A stretch of DNA of 25,029 nucleotides, from contig JAJZQK010000003.1 of the NCBI GenBank assembly GCA_021847625.1, forward strand, positions 1-25,029, read 5' to 3'. This DNA comes from Chloroflexota bacterium. GTDB taxonomy: Bacteria; Chloroflexota; FW602-bin22; JAMCYS01. The translations under genes and the position numbers were made by a program. Of the stretch, positions 6,099-13,909 are shown one piece after another; within the stretch, counting starts at the first letter, position 1, and every line of letters begins with the position of its first letter. The notes beneath the pieces were generated by a model that saw only the letters and a list, made by a program, of their open reading frames with translations, was not told the origin of the DNA and did no database searches.

Positions 6099-7886
6099 GT
6101 GAATAGACTCAACCTCGGTCGCACTATCACTCGCAGACAGCTCCTCACCTCCGCCGCTCTCACGTTGGGCGCTGGTGTGCTCGCCGCCTGTAGCGCAAGT
6201 ACCCCCTCCCCAACTGCCGCACCCAAGGCGGCCGAAACGTCCAAACCTGCCGCTCCGCCTGCCCCGGTGGCGACCGTTGCGCCCGCTCAAGTCGCCCAGC
6301 CCACTCCGGCCGCGGCAGGAGCGAAACCGGTATCGCTGCACGCGCCTGAAACTAACATAAAGAAAGGTGGAGTGCTGCGCGTAGCCGGTCCCTCGACCGT
6401 GGCCCACTATGACTTCTACGCAGGCGTCGGCTGGCCGATGAACCTGTGGATGGCCTATAACGGGCTCGTGCGGCTCAATCTCAATGACGGCCTGAACACG
6501 ATCATCCCGGACCTGGCGGACAAGTGGGACATCTCAGGAGATGGCAAGGTCTACACCTTCAAACTCAAGGACGGCGTCAAGTTCCAGGACGGCACGGTTC
6601 TCAGCTCGGATGACGTGGTTACAACCTTTAAGAAGGTGCTCGATCCTCCCGCGGGTATCATTACCCAGTGGAAGGATTACCTGAACACCGTAGACAAGGT
6701 GGAGGCCGTGGACAAGCTGACGGTGAAGTTCACCTTGAAGCAACCCACCGCTTACTTCCTGGAGGTGCTGACCGGCGGCAGCTGCCAGAACTTCGGCTTC
6801 CCGATTCTGAGCAAGAAGCAAATCGAGTCCAACAACTACGACCTGCGCAAGGTCAACCCGATGGGCACCGGTCCCTTCCGCCTGAAGGAGATGCGGGCTA
6901 ACGAGAAGATCATCTGGGAGCGCAATCCGGACTATTACGACAAGGACATCCCCTACGTGGACGGCATGGAGCTGATCCACGTGCCACAGATGACCGATCG
7001 TGGCACAGCCGTTCTCACCGGCCAGGCAGACATGACGTTCAATTCCTCCGTCGACGTCTGGCGGCAGGCCCAGAAGAGCCCAGACAAGTACCTAACCATG
7101 CGCACTCCCAGCCTGGCTTCCCACACCTGCCACATCAACAACACCCGCAAGCCGTTCGATGACAAGCGCGTGCGGCGAGCGATGTTCCTGGCCGTCAGCC
7201 GGCAGAACATCTTCAAGGCGTACCAGGATCAGGAGCCGATCACCGAAGGCCGCTGGATGCCGGATGCCGCGCCCTATGCCACCCCGCAGGCGGAACTCGA
7301 CAAGATGCCCGGCTACCGGCCGGACAAGACCCAGGACGTCGCCGATGCCAAGAAGCTGCTGGCGGACGCCGGATTCCCTGACGGCAAAGGATTCCCCACC
7401 GTCGAGCTCGTGACCGCCACGGCGGCCTGGGCGGCGGAGATCATGGCTCCGGCTTACCAGGAGGAGTTCCGCAAGAACCTGGGCATCAACTGCAAGATCA
7501 CCTTGATCGAGCGTAGTCTGCTGGCCGACAACTACGTCAAGGGGACCTACGACATTCTGGTCGAGACGAAGTTTGACAACCCGATCGCGGACCCGACGCC
7601 CATGTGGAACGCCTACCTTAAGACGGGCGGCTCGCAGAACGTCGACAAGTACTCCAATCCCGAGTTCGACGCCGTTCTCGACCAGATCAACAAGGAAACC
7701 GACAAGGCTAAACTGAAGGATCTGTTCAACAAGGGCATGGACCTGCTGGACCAGAACCCGCCCTTCATCATCACCGGCTTCACCCAGCACTCCCAGGTCC
7801 TGGCCAAGTACGTCAAGGGACTGTCGGTGGAGAAGTGGCGGCACTCCAACTGGGGCCGGTTGGATCCCGTCTGGCTCGATAAGTAG
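6099..7886 (+). CDS. Peptide/nickel-type ABC transporter substrate-binding lipoprotein (family 5)
   Basis: The product has 595 residues from GTG 6099, with GAAGGGAGA at 6082-6090. The N-terminus has a twin-arginine-like motif (ITRRQLL, residues 10-16), a hydrophobic stretch and the lipobox LAAC with Cys31. It should be an exported, membrane-anchored lipoprotein, probably through the TAT system. Residues 32-75 form an Ala/Pro-rich linker. The mature part shows the SBP_bac_5 pattern: ADKWDISGDGKVYTFKLKDGVKFQDG, given here as the typical 'W-x-S-x-D-x-x-x-Y-T-F-x-L-R' segment, then NPMGTGPFRL and VRRAMFLAVSR. Family members capture oligopeptides, nickel chelates, opines or sugars; the ligand here is unknown. 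Two permease genes follow. A 12-bp hairpin between this gene and the first permease probably keeps the binding protein in excess. Confidence 0.93.
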   Translation: MNRLNLGRTITRRQLLTSAALTLGAGVLAACSASTPSPTAAPKAAETSKPAAPPAPVATVAPAQVAQPTPAAAGAKPVSLHAPETNIKKGGVLRVAGPSTVAHYDFYAGVGWPMNLWMAYNGLVRLNLNDGLNTIIPDLADKWDISGDGKVYTFKLKDGVKFQDGTVLSSDDVVTTFKKVLDPPAGIITQWKDYLNTVDKVEAVDKLTVKFTLKQPTAYFLEVLTGGSCQNFGFPILSKKQIESNNYDLRKVNPMGTGPFRLKEMRANEKIIWERNPDYYDKDIPYVDGMELIHVPQMTDRGTAVLTGQADMTFNSSVDVWRQAQKSPDKYLTMRTPSLASHTCHINNTRKPFDDKRVRRAMFLAVSRQNIFKAYQDQEPITEGRWMPDAAPYATPQAELDKMPGYRPDKTQDVADAKKLLADAGFPDGKGFPTVELVTATAAWAAEIMAPAYQEEFRKNLGINCKITLIERSLLADNYVKGTYDILVETKFDNPIADPTPMWNAYLKTGGSQNVDKYSNPEFDAVLDQINKETDKAKLKDLFNKGMDLLDQNPPFIITGFTQHSQVLAKYVKGLSVEKWRHSNWGRLDPVWLDK

Positions 7887-7917
7887 GGCGAACCCGTCTC
7901 CCGCCCGTCTCACGCCG

Positions 7918-7951
7918 CCCCGCCTCTCCGGTCGCGAAGGGAGAGGCGGGG
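7918..7951 (+). terminator. Intercistronic hairpin between lipoprotein and permease genes
   Basis: A perfect 12-bp GC-rich stem (7918-7929 with 7940-7951) with a 10-nt loop lies 31 nt after the lipoprotein stop codon. No T-run follows. In importer operons such hairpins commonly act as partial terminators or 3' mRNA protectors, which raise the level of the binding protein over the permeases. Confidence 0.6.
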
Positions 7952-7993
7952 TCACGCCTTCTATGCTAACGGCTGGCTCTCGAAAGGAGAGAT

Positions 7994-8953
7994 GTGCAGC
8001 GTTATCTTATGCGCCGTTTGGTGCTAGCGGTTCCTACCCTTTTCGGCATTACGCTCCTCATCTTCCTGGCGATGCGGGTGCTGCCGGGTGATCCGCTCAG
8101 CGCCCTCCAGGGAGAAGGCGCCATCATGGTCATGAGTGAGGAGGACATTCAGGCGGCCCGCCACAGCCTGGGGCTCGATAGGTCGCTACCTGAGCAGTAC
8201 CTCAGCTGGATGAACGACATCGCCCACCTGGAATTTGGTCATTCTTTCTGGCGCAACGAGCCGATTGGCGGGATCATCGCCAGAAGAGGACCCATCACGG
8301 CGGAAATCGCCCTTATGGCGATTATCATCTCCTGGCTCGTCGGCATTCCCGTGGGAATCGTCAGCGCCATCTGGCGCAACAAATGGCCCGACACAGTGGC
8401 TCGCCTCTTCGTCATTCTGTTCGTGGCCGTTCCCTCTTTCTGGATTGCCCTGCTGATTCTACTGGTGATGATCCTGGGCTTCACTTACCGGCCGCCCATC
8501 ACGATCGTCTACTTATGGGATGATCCCTGGGCCAATCTGCAAATGTGTCTCGGGCCGGCTTTCGTGTTGGGGATAACGGTCGCGGCGCTTACTGCCCGCA
8601 TGACCCGCTCCGCTACGATGGAGGTGTTGCAGGAGGACTACGTACGCACGGCTAGAGCGAAGGGCCTCACGGAATCTGCTCTGGTCTGGCGGCACGTACT
8701 GCGTAACGCCCTATTGCCCGTGGTCACTGTGTCCGGCGTAGCGCTGGGTGGACTCCTGGGCGGTTCGGTGGCTGTAGAGCGAGCCTTCCTGGTGCCGGGA
8801 CTTGGCACTTCTCTGGTGACGGCCGTGGGGGAGCGTGACTGGATGATGATCCAGAATCTAGTCCTCCTGTACGGTGTCGTCTTTGCCGCGATCAACTTGT
8901 TGATTGATATGACCTACGGCTGGCTCGACCCCCGCATCCGGTTCGACAACTGA
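7994..8953 (+). CDS. ABC transporter permease, DppB/OppB type
   Basis: The product has 319 residues from GTG 7994, a few bases after AAAGGAGA. The N-terminus RYLMRRLVLAVPTLFGITLLIFLAMRVLPGDP, summarised here by its RR-L-x-x-x-x-P-T-L-x-G and R-x-x-P-G-D-P elements, is typical of the first permease of peptide importers. About six hydrophobic membrane segments follow. The cytoplasmic EAA loop for ATPase contact is present (EDYVRTARAKGLTES, then HVLRNALLPV near residues 212-238). It forms the inner-membrane channel with the next gene product. No residues specific for a substrate can be named. Confidence 0.93.
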   Translation: MQRYLMRRLVLAVPTLFGITLLIFLAMRVLPGDPLSALQGEGAIMVMSEEDIQAARHSLGLDRSLPEQYLSWMNDIAHLEFGHSFWRNEPIGGIIARRGPITAEIALMAIIISWLVGIPVGIVSAIWRNKWPDTVARLFVILFVAVPSFWIALLILLVMILGFTYRPPITIVYLWDDPWANLQMCLGPAFVLGITVAALTARMTRSATMEVLQEDYVRTARAKGLTESALVWRHVLRNALLPVVTVSGVALGGLLGGSVAVERAFLVPGLGTSLVTAVGERDWMMIQNLVLLYGVVFAAINLLIDMTYGWLDPRIRFDN

Positions 8954-9004
8954 GCCGATGGCTGCTGTAGTACCTACCTACAGCCGGTCGGCAGTGAGGG
9001 ACAA

Positions 9005-9925
9005 ATGAGCGAGATAGTGGCGGCGCCCGGCGGCCGGGGTGAAGCACAAGCGCTAGTTCGTCGTGACGACGCCGGCTTCTGGCGTTCCCTGCGCCGGTTC
9101 GTCAGGTCCTCGCCAACAGGTACGGTGGCCGCCTGCTTCTTGATCTTGGTTGCCCTGGTGGCCATTTTCGCCGGGCAGCTGGTCCCGTTCGACCCCATCG
9201 AGGCCAACTATGGCGCGGCGCGCTTGGCGCCAAACGCCGAGCACCTCTTCGGCACCGACCACATGGGCCGCGATACCCTGGCTCGCGTGTTCTTCGGCGC
9301 GCGTATCTCTCTGGTCGTTGCTTTGACGTCGGTCTTCGTGGGGGATAGCATCGGCCTTTGCTGGGGCGTGGTCAGTGGTTATTTGGGTGGCCGCTTTGAC
9401 CTGATTAGCCAGCGTATTCTGGACGTGATGATGGCTTTCCCCGGGCTGATCCTGGCGATGCTTCTTCTCTCTGGCGTGGGCGCTGGCCTTTCGACCGTGA
9501 TTCTAGCCATCGCCGTTACCCGCATCCCGCTTTCCACCCGGGTCATCCGTTCGGTCGCGCTGTCGGTCAAGGAGTACGCCTACGTGGAAGCGGCCAAGAC
9601 CGTAGGGGCAACGACGCCGCGAATCATGTTGAGGCACATCGCTCCTCAATGCATCGCGCCTTTTTTGGTAGTGGCGACTGCCAATATCGGCGTGGCCATG
9701 GTCACGGAGGCGGCGCTCAGCTTCCTGGGTGTAGGTGTGCCGCCGCCCGCACCGTCTTGGGGAAACATGCTGGGTGGCATTCTGGCGGAGACTTTCCGGC
9801 CGCCCTGGTGGCTGGTGGTCTTCCCCGGGCTGGCGTTGACCATGACCGTGTTGTGCGCCAACCTGTTCGGCGATGCCATCAGGGATTACCTGGATCCGAA
9901 AATGAAAGGGCGGGTTATCGAGTAG
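9005..9925 (+). CDS. ABC transporter permease, DppC/OppC type
   Basis: The product has 306 residues from ATG 9005, with GAGGG four bases before the start. A cytoplasmic N-terminal tail of about 35 residues precedes the first membrane helix (TVAACFLILVALVAIFAG). The family landmark FGTDHMGRDTLARVFFGARISL is present, here noted as G-T-D-x-x-G-R-D. The EAA loop is EYAYVEAAKTVGA, then LRHIAPQCIAPF. It pairs with the preceding DppB-type permease, 51 nt upstream; a bulged stem (about 8960-8983) lies between them. The operon ends here. No ATPase gene (DppD/DppF type) follows; the next gene is on the opposite strand. Confidence 0.93.
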   Translation: MSEIVAAPGGRGEAQALVRRDDAGFWRSLRRFVRSSPTGTVAACFLILVALVAIFAGQLVPFDPIEANYGAARLAPNAEHLFGTDHMGRDTLARVFFGARISLVVALTSVFVGDSIGLCWGVVSGYLGGRFDLISQRILDVMMAFPGLILAMLLLSGVGAGLSTVILAIAVTRIPLSTRVIRSVALSVKEYAYVEAAKTVGATTPRIMLRHIAPQCIAPFLVVATANIGVAMVTEAALSFLGVGVPPPAPSWGNMLGGILAETFRPPWWLVVFPGLALTMTVLCANLFGDAIRDYLDPKMKGRVIE

Positions 9926-10001
9926 GCTGTGCGCCCTCGGGCAGAGAACGGGTGCTCACAACCTGAGCGCACCTGCGTTTCCCGGCCGCCGGACTACTAC
10001 C

Positions 10002-10817
10002 TTAGAAGGCGCCTTTGCCGAGGGCGATGGAGCGCCGGTAGGCGGCCGCCACGCCCTTGATAATCCCGGCGCGAAGGCGCGAGTCTTCCATTTCCAGCAG
10101 CGCCTCGGTCGTGGTCCCACCCGGCGAGGTGACCCCGTTGCGCAACTCGGCCGGATGCTTGCCGGACTGCTTCAGAAAAGCGAGCGAGCCGACGATTGTG
10201 TGATACACGAGCTCCTCCGCCTGGTGGCGAGAAAAACCGATGTGCACGCCCGCGTCTACCAATGCCTCGTAGAACAAGTACACGTAGGCCGGCCCGCTGC
10301 CGGAGAGCGCCGTCGCCGCGTCCAGGTACCGCTCATCGTCGACGTAGACCTCTACGCCCAAGGCACGGAGGATGGCGCCAGTCTGTTCCCTTTGCAGAGG
10401 GGTGACTTGGGTTGTGGCCGTCCAGACGGTGGCCCCCTGGCCGATCTGACCAGGCGTATTGGGCATGGCGCGCACGACCGCTAGGTGATGCATGCGCTCG
10501 ACCACTGTGGCGATGGGGATGCCGGCCACGATCGTGATGACGAGCTGGTGCCGTTCCATGCGGCCGTTTATGCTGTCGAGAACTCGGCGTACGACTTGCG
10601 GCTTTACAGCCAATACTACGACGTCGGCCCCTGCCACTGCCTCGCCGTTGTCTTCGGTAACCAGAACGCCGTAGGTTTCCTTCATGGCCGCGCGGCGCTC
10701 AGGTAGAGCATCCGTCGCCACGATTTGCCCGGCGTCCAGGATTTCTCGCCCGAGAAGCCCCTTGACGAAGGCCTCGCCCATCGTGCCCGACCCTACAACC
10801 GTCACTCTCTCCAACAT
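10002..10817 (-). CDS. proC: Pyrroline-5-carboxylate reductase
   Basis: The product has 271 residues from ATG 10817, with GAGGGGG upstream. In-frame sequence extends upstream to 10919 but lies across the promoter, so 10817 is preferred. The enzyme reduces pyrroline-5-carboxylate to proline with NAD(P)H, the last step of proline synthesis. The Rossmann motif VVGSGTMGEAFVKGLL is at the N-terminus. The C-terminal substrate domain contains ALSGSGPAYVYLFYEALVDAG and the terminal NGVTSPGGTTTEAL, both diagnostic in the family. It appears to be transcribed alone from its own promoter (10872-10900) and converges on the ABC importer operon. Confidence 0.96.
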   Translation of the reverse strand: MLERVTVVGSGTMGEAFVKGLLGREILDAGQIVATDALPERRAAMKETYGVLVTEDNGEAVAGADVVVLAVKPQVVRRVLDSINGRMERHQLVITIVAGIPIATVVERMHHLAVVRAMPNTPGQIGQGATVWTATTQVTPLQREQTGAILRALGVEVYVDDERYLDAATALSGSGPAYVYLFYEALVDAGVHIGFSRHQAEELVYHTIVGSLAFLKQSGKHPAELRNGVTSPGGTTTEALLEMEDSRLRAGIIKGVAAAYRRSIALGKGAF

Positions 10818-10871
10818 CGAGTCCCCCTCACCAGTGTGCAACGCCCAGCGCCCCCGGCGGCGGGCACGCGT

Positions 10872-10900
10872 ATTGTAGCACCCGGCCCGCTTCGGGCCAA
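10872..10900 (-). promoter_or_regulatory. proC promoter
   Basis: Extended -10 TGC-TACAAT (hexamer 10877-10872) and -35 TTGGCC (10900-10895), with a 17-bp spacer on the minus strand. The predicted start near 10865 is about 48 nt before the proC ATG. Confidence 0.55.
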
Positions 10901-10919
10901 GTGCACTTTCGCAGGACAT

Positions 10920-10952
10920 AAAGAAAGGGCGCGTCCCCAGACAGCGCCCCCT
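10920..10952 (-). terminator. Intrinsic terminator of the apgM operon
   Basis: On the minus strand, GGGCGC (10949-10944) pairs with GCGCCC (10932-10927) around an 11-nt loop. Flanking G-T and A-T pairs extend the stem to about 9 bp. The T-rich tract TTTCTTT follows (10926-10920). It lies 20 nt after the apgM stop and just upstream of the proC promoter. Confidence 0.75.
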
Positions 10953-10971
10953 GAAGACTAGTGGCCCGGTT

Positions 10972-12177
10972 CTAGGCGCCGAAGCGGCCCAGCTTCTGCG
11001 CGTAGCCCAGCATCAGCGACATTCCTTCCCTAGCGGGGAAGCGAAAGAGGCTGCCCCCCCGTACGGCCCGTTCGTCGAACGACGGCAGCTTGTCCGGGAT
11101 GCAGAGAGGGGATTGCAGCATGAAGGGTACCGGATGCCAAGAATGGTTCTTCAGCACGGCAGGCGTGCTGTGGTCTCCCGTCACGACGAACACGTCGGGT
11201 TTCAAGTTGAGAAGGGTCGGCATGTTCTCGTCGACCTCCTCCAGCACCCGAACCTTGCGTGAGAAGTCGCCATCCTCTCCTGCCGTGTCTCCATATTTAA
11301 CGTGCACGAAAAAGAAGTCAAAGCGTTCGAAGTTGTCGGCCACGACCTGAAACTCGGCGGCGATGCTGTTGCCGGTCGGCAGGGCTTCCATGCCGATCAA
11401 GCGCGCGACCCCGCGGTACATGGGGTAAGCGGCGACGGCCGCGGGTGTGAGCTTGTAGAGCGTCTGAAACGACGGTATGTTCGGCCGTTTGGCGAAACCG
11501 CGCATCAAGATGCCGTTAGCTGGATGCTTGCCGGAAAGCACCCGTCTGGCTTCGCCGGAGAAGGCATTGATGACTTCCGCCGCGTGCGCTGCCGCCGGTA
11601 CGACGGGCTCAGCTTCACGGATCGGCTGGTTGACAATGAGGGGGTCGGTGGACGTGAGTTCGTCGCTCAGATTGTCGCTCCTAAAGACGAGCAGAAGGCG
11701 ATGGCCGCTCTCGGTAACGACGAAAACCTCAACGCCGGGAATCTTGATCTGGCGGAGGAGTTCCGCTAGTTCGCGGTTGTACTCGGTCGGAATGCGACCG
11801 GCCCGGCGATCGGTGACGATTCCGTTGTCGTCGATAGTGGCGAAGTTGGCCCGGACGGCGAGGTCATTGGCCTCCAAGTGGAAGTCCAGGCCAAAAGCGG
11901 AGAGCGCTCCTCTGCCGATGTCATACTTGATGGGGTCGTAGCCAAACAGCGCCAGATGGCCCGCGCCGCTGCCAGGAGAGATGCCGGGCCCCACTGGATC
12001 GCTCAGGCCGGCAATCGATCGCCCGGCCATCGCGTCCAGATTGGGAAGGTTGGCCGTTTCCAGTTCCGTCAGCCCTGTCTCTGGGTTGGGCATCCCGCCC
12101 AAGCCGTCAATAATCATCAATATGATCTTGCTCGGTGTCTTCTCGGCTAGGTTTTGGAGTACCTCCAGGGGAATCAT
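10972..12177 (-). CDS. apgM: 2,3-bisphosphoglycerate-independent phosphoglycerate mutase, archaeal type
   Basis: The product has 401 residues from ATG 12177, whose ATGA overlaps the stop of the NUDIX gene. It interconverts 3- and 2-phosphoglycerate in glycolysis and gluconeogenesis and belongs to the alkaline phosphatase superfamily. Metal-site motifs are visible: MIIDGLGG near residue 22, the nucleophile region PGSGAGHLALFGYDP, HVKYGDTAGEDGD, and VVTGDHSTPAVLKNHSWHPVP. The length fits the ApgM class (about 400), not the 510-residue GpmI class. The GEDG in the third motif stands where many archaeal members have GHDG; I believe this is common in bacterial members. It is the last gene of a tautomerase-NUDIX-apgM group and is followed by a clear terminator. 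Confidence 0.95.
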   Translation of the reverse strand: MIPLEVLQNLAEKTPSKIILMIIDGLGGMPNPETGLTELETANLPNLDAMAGRSIAGLSDPVGPGISPGSGAGHLALFGYDPIKYDIGRGALSAFGLDFHLEANDLAVRANFATIDDNGIVTDRRAGRIPTEYNRELAELLRQIKIPGVEVFVVTESGHRLLLVFRSDNLSDELTSTDPLIVNQPIREAEPVVPAAAHAAEVINAFSGEARRVLSGKHPANGILMRGFAKRPNIPSFQTLYKLTPAAVAAYPMYRGVARLIGMEALPTGNSIAAEFQVVADNFERFDFFFVHVKYGDTAGEDGDFSRKVRVLEEVDENMPTLLNLKPDVFVVTGDHSTPAVLKNHSWHPVPFMLQSPLCIPDKLPSFDERAVRGGSLFRFPAREGMSLMLGYAQKLGRFGA

Positions 12178-12572
12178 CCTTGCTGCTCCTTCTCCAACTC
12201 GCGCGCCCGGTCCCACAGGGCACGGCTGCCCTCGAAACTGAGAGTCCGGCGAACCTGCTCCAGGGGGATCGGAAAAGCGTCCCGGTTCAAATGCTGCGGC
12301 CAAGTCGGCAGCTCTCGCCGTACGTGGCCCAGAAAATAGACCACCTGTCTGACCTCGCCGCCATAATTGAAGGTATCCTGGCCCACTTCAGGCCCTATGT
12401 CGACGTGCAGGCCAGTTTCTTCGGCGACCTCGCGTCCGGCGGCCTGTTCCGGCAATTCCCCTGGTTCCAGGTGTCCCTTGGGGAAAACCCAGTCGCCATT
12501 CACCGTGCGCCGCACAATGGCGCAGTCACCGCGGAGGACTATGCAGCCGGCTTGGCGAACGATACCGCTCAT
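12174..12572 (-). CDS. NUDIX hydrolase
   Basis: The product has 132 residues. The NUDIX box runs from G-H-L-E-P-G-E to R-E-V-A-E-E-T-G-L (about residues 33-55) and matches G-x5-E-x7-R-E-U-x-E-E-x-G-U. It binds the metal and cleaves nucleoside diphosphates linked to another group. The FPKGHLEPGE lead and the later YFLGH segment resemble members acting on diadenosine polyphosphates or as (d)NTP clean-up enzymes, but the substrate cannot be assigned. Its TGA overlaps the ATG of apgM by four bases, so the two are translationally coupled. The start has only a weak ribosome binding site. Confidence 0.9.
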   Translation of the reverse strand: MSGIVRQAGCIVLRGDCAIVRRTVNGDWVFPKGHLEPGELPEQAAGREVAEETGLHVDIGPEVGQDTFNYGGEVRQVVYFLGHVRRELPTWPQHLNRDAFPIPLEQVRRTLSFEGSRALWDRARELEKEQQG

Positions 12573-12626
12573 GGCAAACAGAAGCGGCCTGGGCCTACAT
12601 AGCAGAACAGGCCGACCGCCCCCAAC

Positions 12627-12815
12627 CTACTTCCTATCGGATTCAAGCACGCCCGCCGTGGCCCAGTCCTCCTTGGCAACATCCTCGAAAACCACCTGCG
12701 TGTGCTCCGCCGTGGTCTTGCCGATGCGCACCACGGCTTCGGTGATCGCCCTGGCAAGTTCCGCCTTCTGCTGGTGGGTTCTACCTGTGTACCAAGTGAC
12801 CTTGACAACCGGCAT
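12627..12815 (-). CDS. 4-oxalocrotonate tautomerase family protein
   Basis: The product has 62 residues from ATG 12815, with GGGAGG seven bases upstream. After removal of Met the N-terminal residue is Pro (MPVVKVTWYTGRT), the catalytic base of this superfamily. The TGRT-x-x-Q-K-x-x-L-A-x-x-I-T segment and the length of about 62 residues are typical. Such proteins form hexamers and catalyse keto-enol tautomerisation; the physiological substrate is unknown here. The C-terminal half (EHTQVVFEDVAKEDWATAG) matches the usual V-x-F-x-E-x-x-x-x-x-W-x-x-G pattern. It is first in a group with the NUDIX gene (54 nt away) and apgM, under the promoter at 12845-12873. Confidence 0.9.
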   Translation of the reverse strand: MPVVKVTWYTGRTHQQKAELARAITEAVVRIGKTTAEHTQVVFEDVAKEDWATAGVLESDRK

Positions 12816-12844
12816 AGCGCAACCTCCCAGACGACGTTAGCGCT

Positions 12845-12873
12845 ATTCTAGCACACAGCCTGCGGGCTGTCAC
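12845..12873 (-). promoter_or_regulatory. Promoter of the tautomerase-NUDIX-apgM group
   Basis: Extended -10 TGC-TAGAAT (hexamer 12850-12845) and -35 GTGACA (12873-12868), with a 17-bp spacer. The predicted start near 12838 lies about 23 nt before the tautomerase ATG. A 6-bp stem (ACAGCC/GGCTGT) occupies part of the spacer. Confidence 0.6.
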
Positions 12874-12897
12874 ACCGCGGCAGCCTAGTGTCGGCGC

Positions 12898-12914
12898 AGC
12901 CCACCGCGTGGGCT
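12898..12914 (-). terminator. Short hairpin at the stop of the 89-residue gene
   Basis: AGCCCAC (12898-12904) and GTGGGCT (12908-12914) form a 7-bp stem with a 3-nt loop, and GCGC pairs outside it could extend the stem. It begins at the stop codon of the upstream gene. No T-tract follows. Confidence 0.35.
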
Positions 12915-13182
12915 AGCGCGCCCTGATCAGGTTGCCCTGCGTGTCCAGCTCGACGAAGTGATGGACACGCCCCTCGCGAAAAGTCGAGCACTGGTTCTCC
13001 GGCAGGTCGTCCACGGGCTGCCGTGGGTTGTGGGCGACATCTACGCACCAGTCGGGCACCACCTCATCTGAAAGGCACGGCCCGCTGCTCATGTCTACCC
13101 CTTCCAGGACTCTCTGACGATAGAGGTCCGTCGCTCGCTTGATAGCCTCTCTGCGCCTGAAGCTACTGCTATTAGCTGCCAA
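12913..13182 (-). CDS. Conserved small hypothetical protein
   Basis: The product has 89 residues from a TTG at 13182, preceded by GGGGAGG eight bases upstream. The frame is open to 13248, but that upstream part has no ribosome binding site. The N-terminal third is a basic helix (FRRREAIKRATDLYRQRVLEG). It is followed by an unusual segment rich in Pro, Asp and Cys: SSGPCLSDEVVPDWCVDVAH, then PRQPVDDLPENQCS. The end has a strand-like VHHFVELDTQGNLIR. I recall related sequences in Chloroflexi but know no function. Three cysteines and three histidines could suggest metal binding, but the spacing matches no familiar motif. It stands between pncA and the tautomerase group and seems to be its own unit. 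Confidence 0.7.
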   Translation of the reverse strand: MAANSSSFRRREAIKRATDLYRQRVLEGVDMSSGPCLSDEVVPDWCVDVAHNPRQPVDDLPENQCSTFREGRVHHFVELDTQGNLIRAR

Positions 13183-13293
13183 CTTAGCCACCTCCCCTGA
13201 AGCGCGGTTATGCCAACCATCCAGGTCGAGGCAGAGGTTGTGCCACACGCCCCAGCGCGGTGCGGGCGAAGTTCCAGACTAAAGGGGAACCTC

Positions 13294-13890
13294 TCATGGC
13301 GTGTGCAAGCAGTGGGAGAAGCGGTTGAGAACGGTCAGACTGGCTCCGGCGGCGACCATCTGCGCTATCGCGCGTTCGATGTCGCCTGGAGCCAGATTGA
13401 TGCCACGCACGGCGTCGGCCAGCACGGTTGTCTGCACGCCTATGGCGGCGGCGTCAATAACGGAATTCAGCACGCAGTAGTCGGTCGCCAGCCCCCCGAT
13501 GAACAGCCTGCCCACCCAGAGCCTCTGCAGCAGGTCTTTGAACGGCGCCCCGTCGGGCGCTGTGGCCTGAAATACGGAGTAGGCGTCCTCATTGGGATCC
13601 ATGCCCTTCGACACGACCCAAGCGTCCTTGGGCAGTCGCAGGTCTGGGCGAAACTCGGCACCCCTCGTTCCCTGCACGCAGTGTGGCGGCCAGGTACCGC
13701 CCCACTGGCGGAAGTGTTTTGTCTCAGGTGGATGCCAATCGCGCGAGGCGATGATGATCATCCGCGCCGCCTGGGCAAGGTCAATGTAGTCGTCGATGAT
13801 TGGGACAATCTCGTCTCCGCCCGGCACTCCCAAGGCCCCGCCGGGGGTAAAGTCGTTTTGCACGTCCACTAGCAGCAGAGCATTCTTCAT
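13294..13890 (-). CDS. pncA: Nicotinamidase / pyrazinamidase
   Basis: The product has 198 residues, typical for PncA. It hydrolyses nicotinamide to nicotinate and ammonia in NAD salvage. The catalytic triad is visible: Asp9 in LLLVDVQNDF, Lys in VVSKGMDP (about residue 94) and Cys in GLATDYCVLNSV (about residue 138). The metal site Asp-x-His-x-x-x-His occurs in SRDWHPPETKHF. GTWPPHCVQGTRGAEF, the usual segment after the metal site, is intact. The start ATG at 13890 lies 19 nt after the trpS stop, so the two are probably co-transcribed. A functional link between them is not evident. Confidence 0.95.
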   Translation of the reverse strand: MKNALLLVDVQNDFTPGGALGVPGGDEIVPIIDDYIDLAQAARMIIIASRDWHPPETKHFRQWGGTWPPHCVQGTRGAEFRPDLRLPKDAWVVSKGMDPNEDAYSVFQATAPDGAPFKDLLQRLWVGRLFIGGLATDYCVLNSVIDAAAIGVQTTVLADAVRGINLAPGDIERAIAQMVAAGASLTVLNRFSHCLHTP

Positions 13891-13909
13891 CGTCGCGGTT
13901 CTCCCACTT

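Noticed and set aside
5806..6102. A 98-codon frame starting exactly at the predicted transcript start, as a leaderless gene would.
   Set aside because: The translation looks like random high-GC sequence with no recognisable domain; it is kept only as part of the leader.
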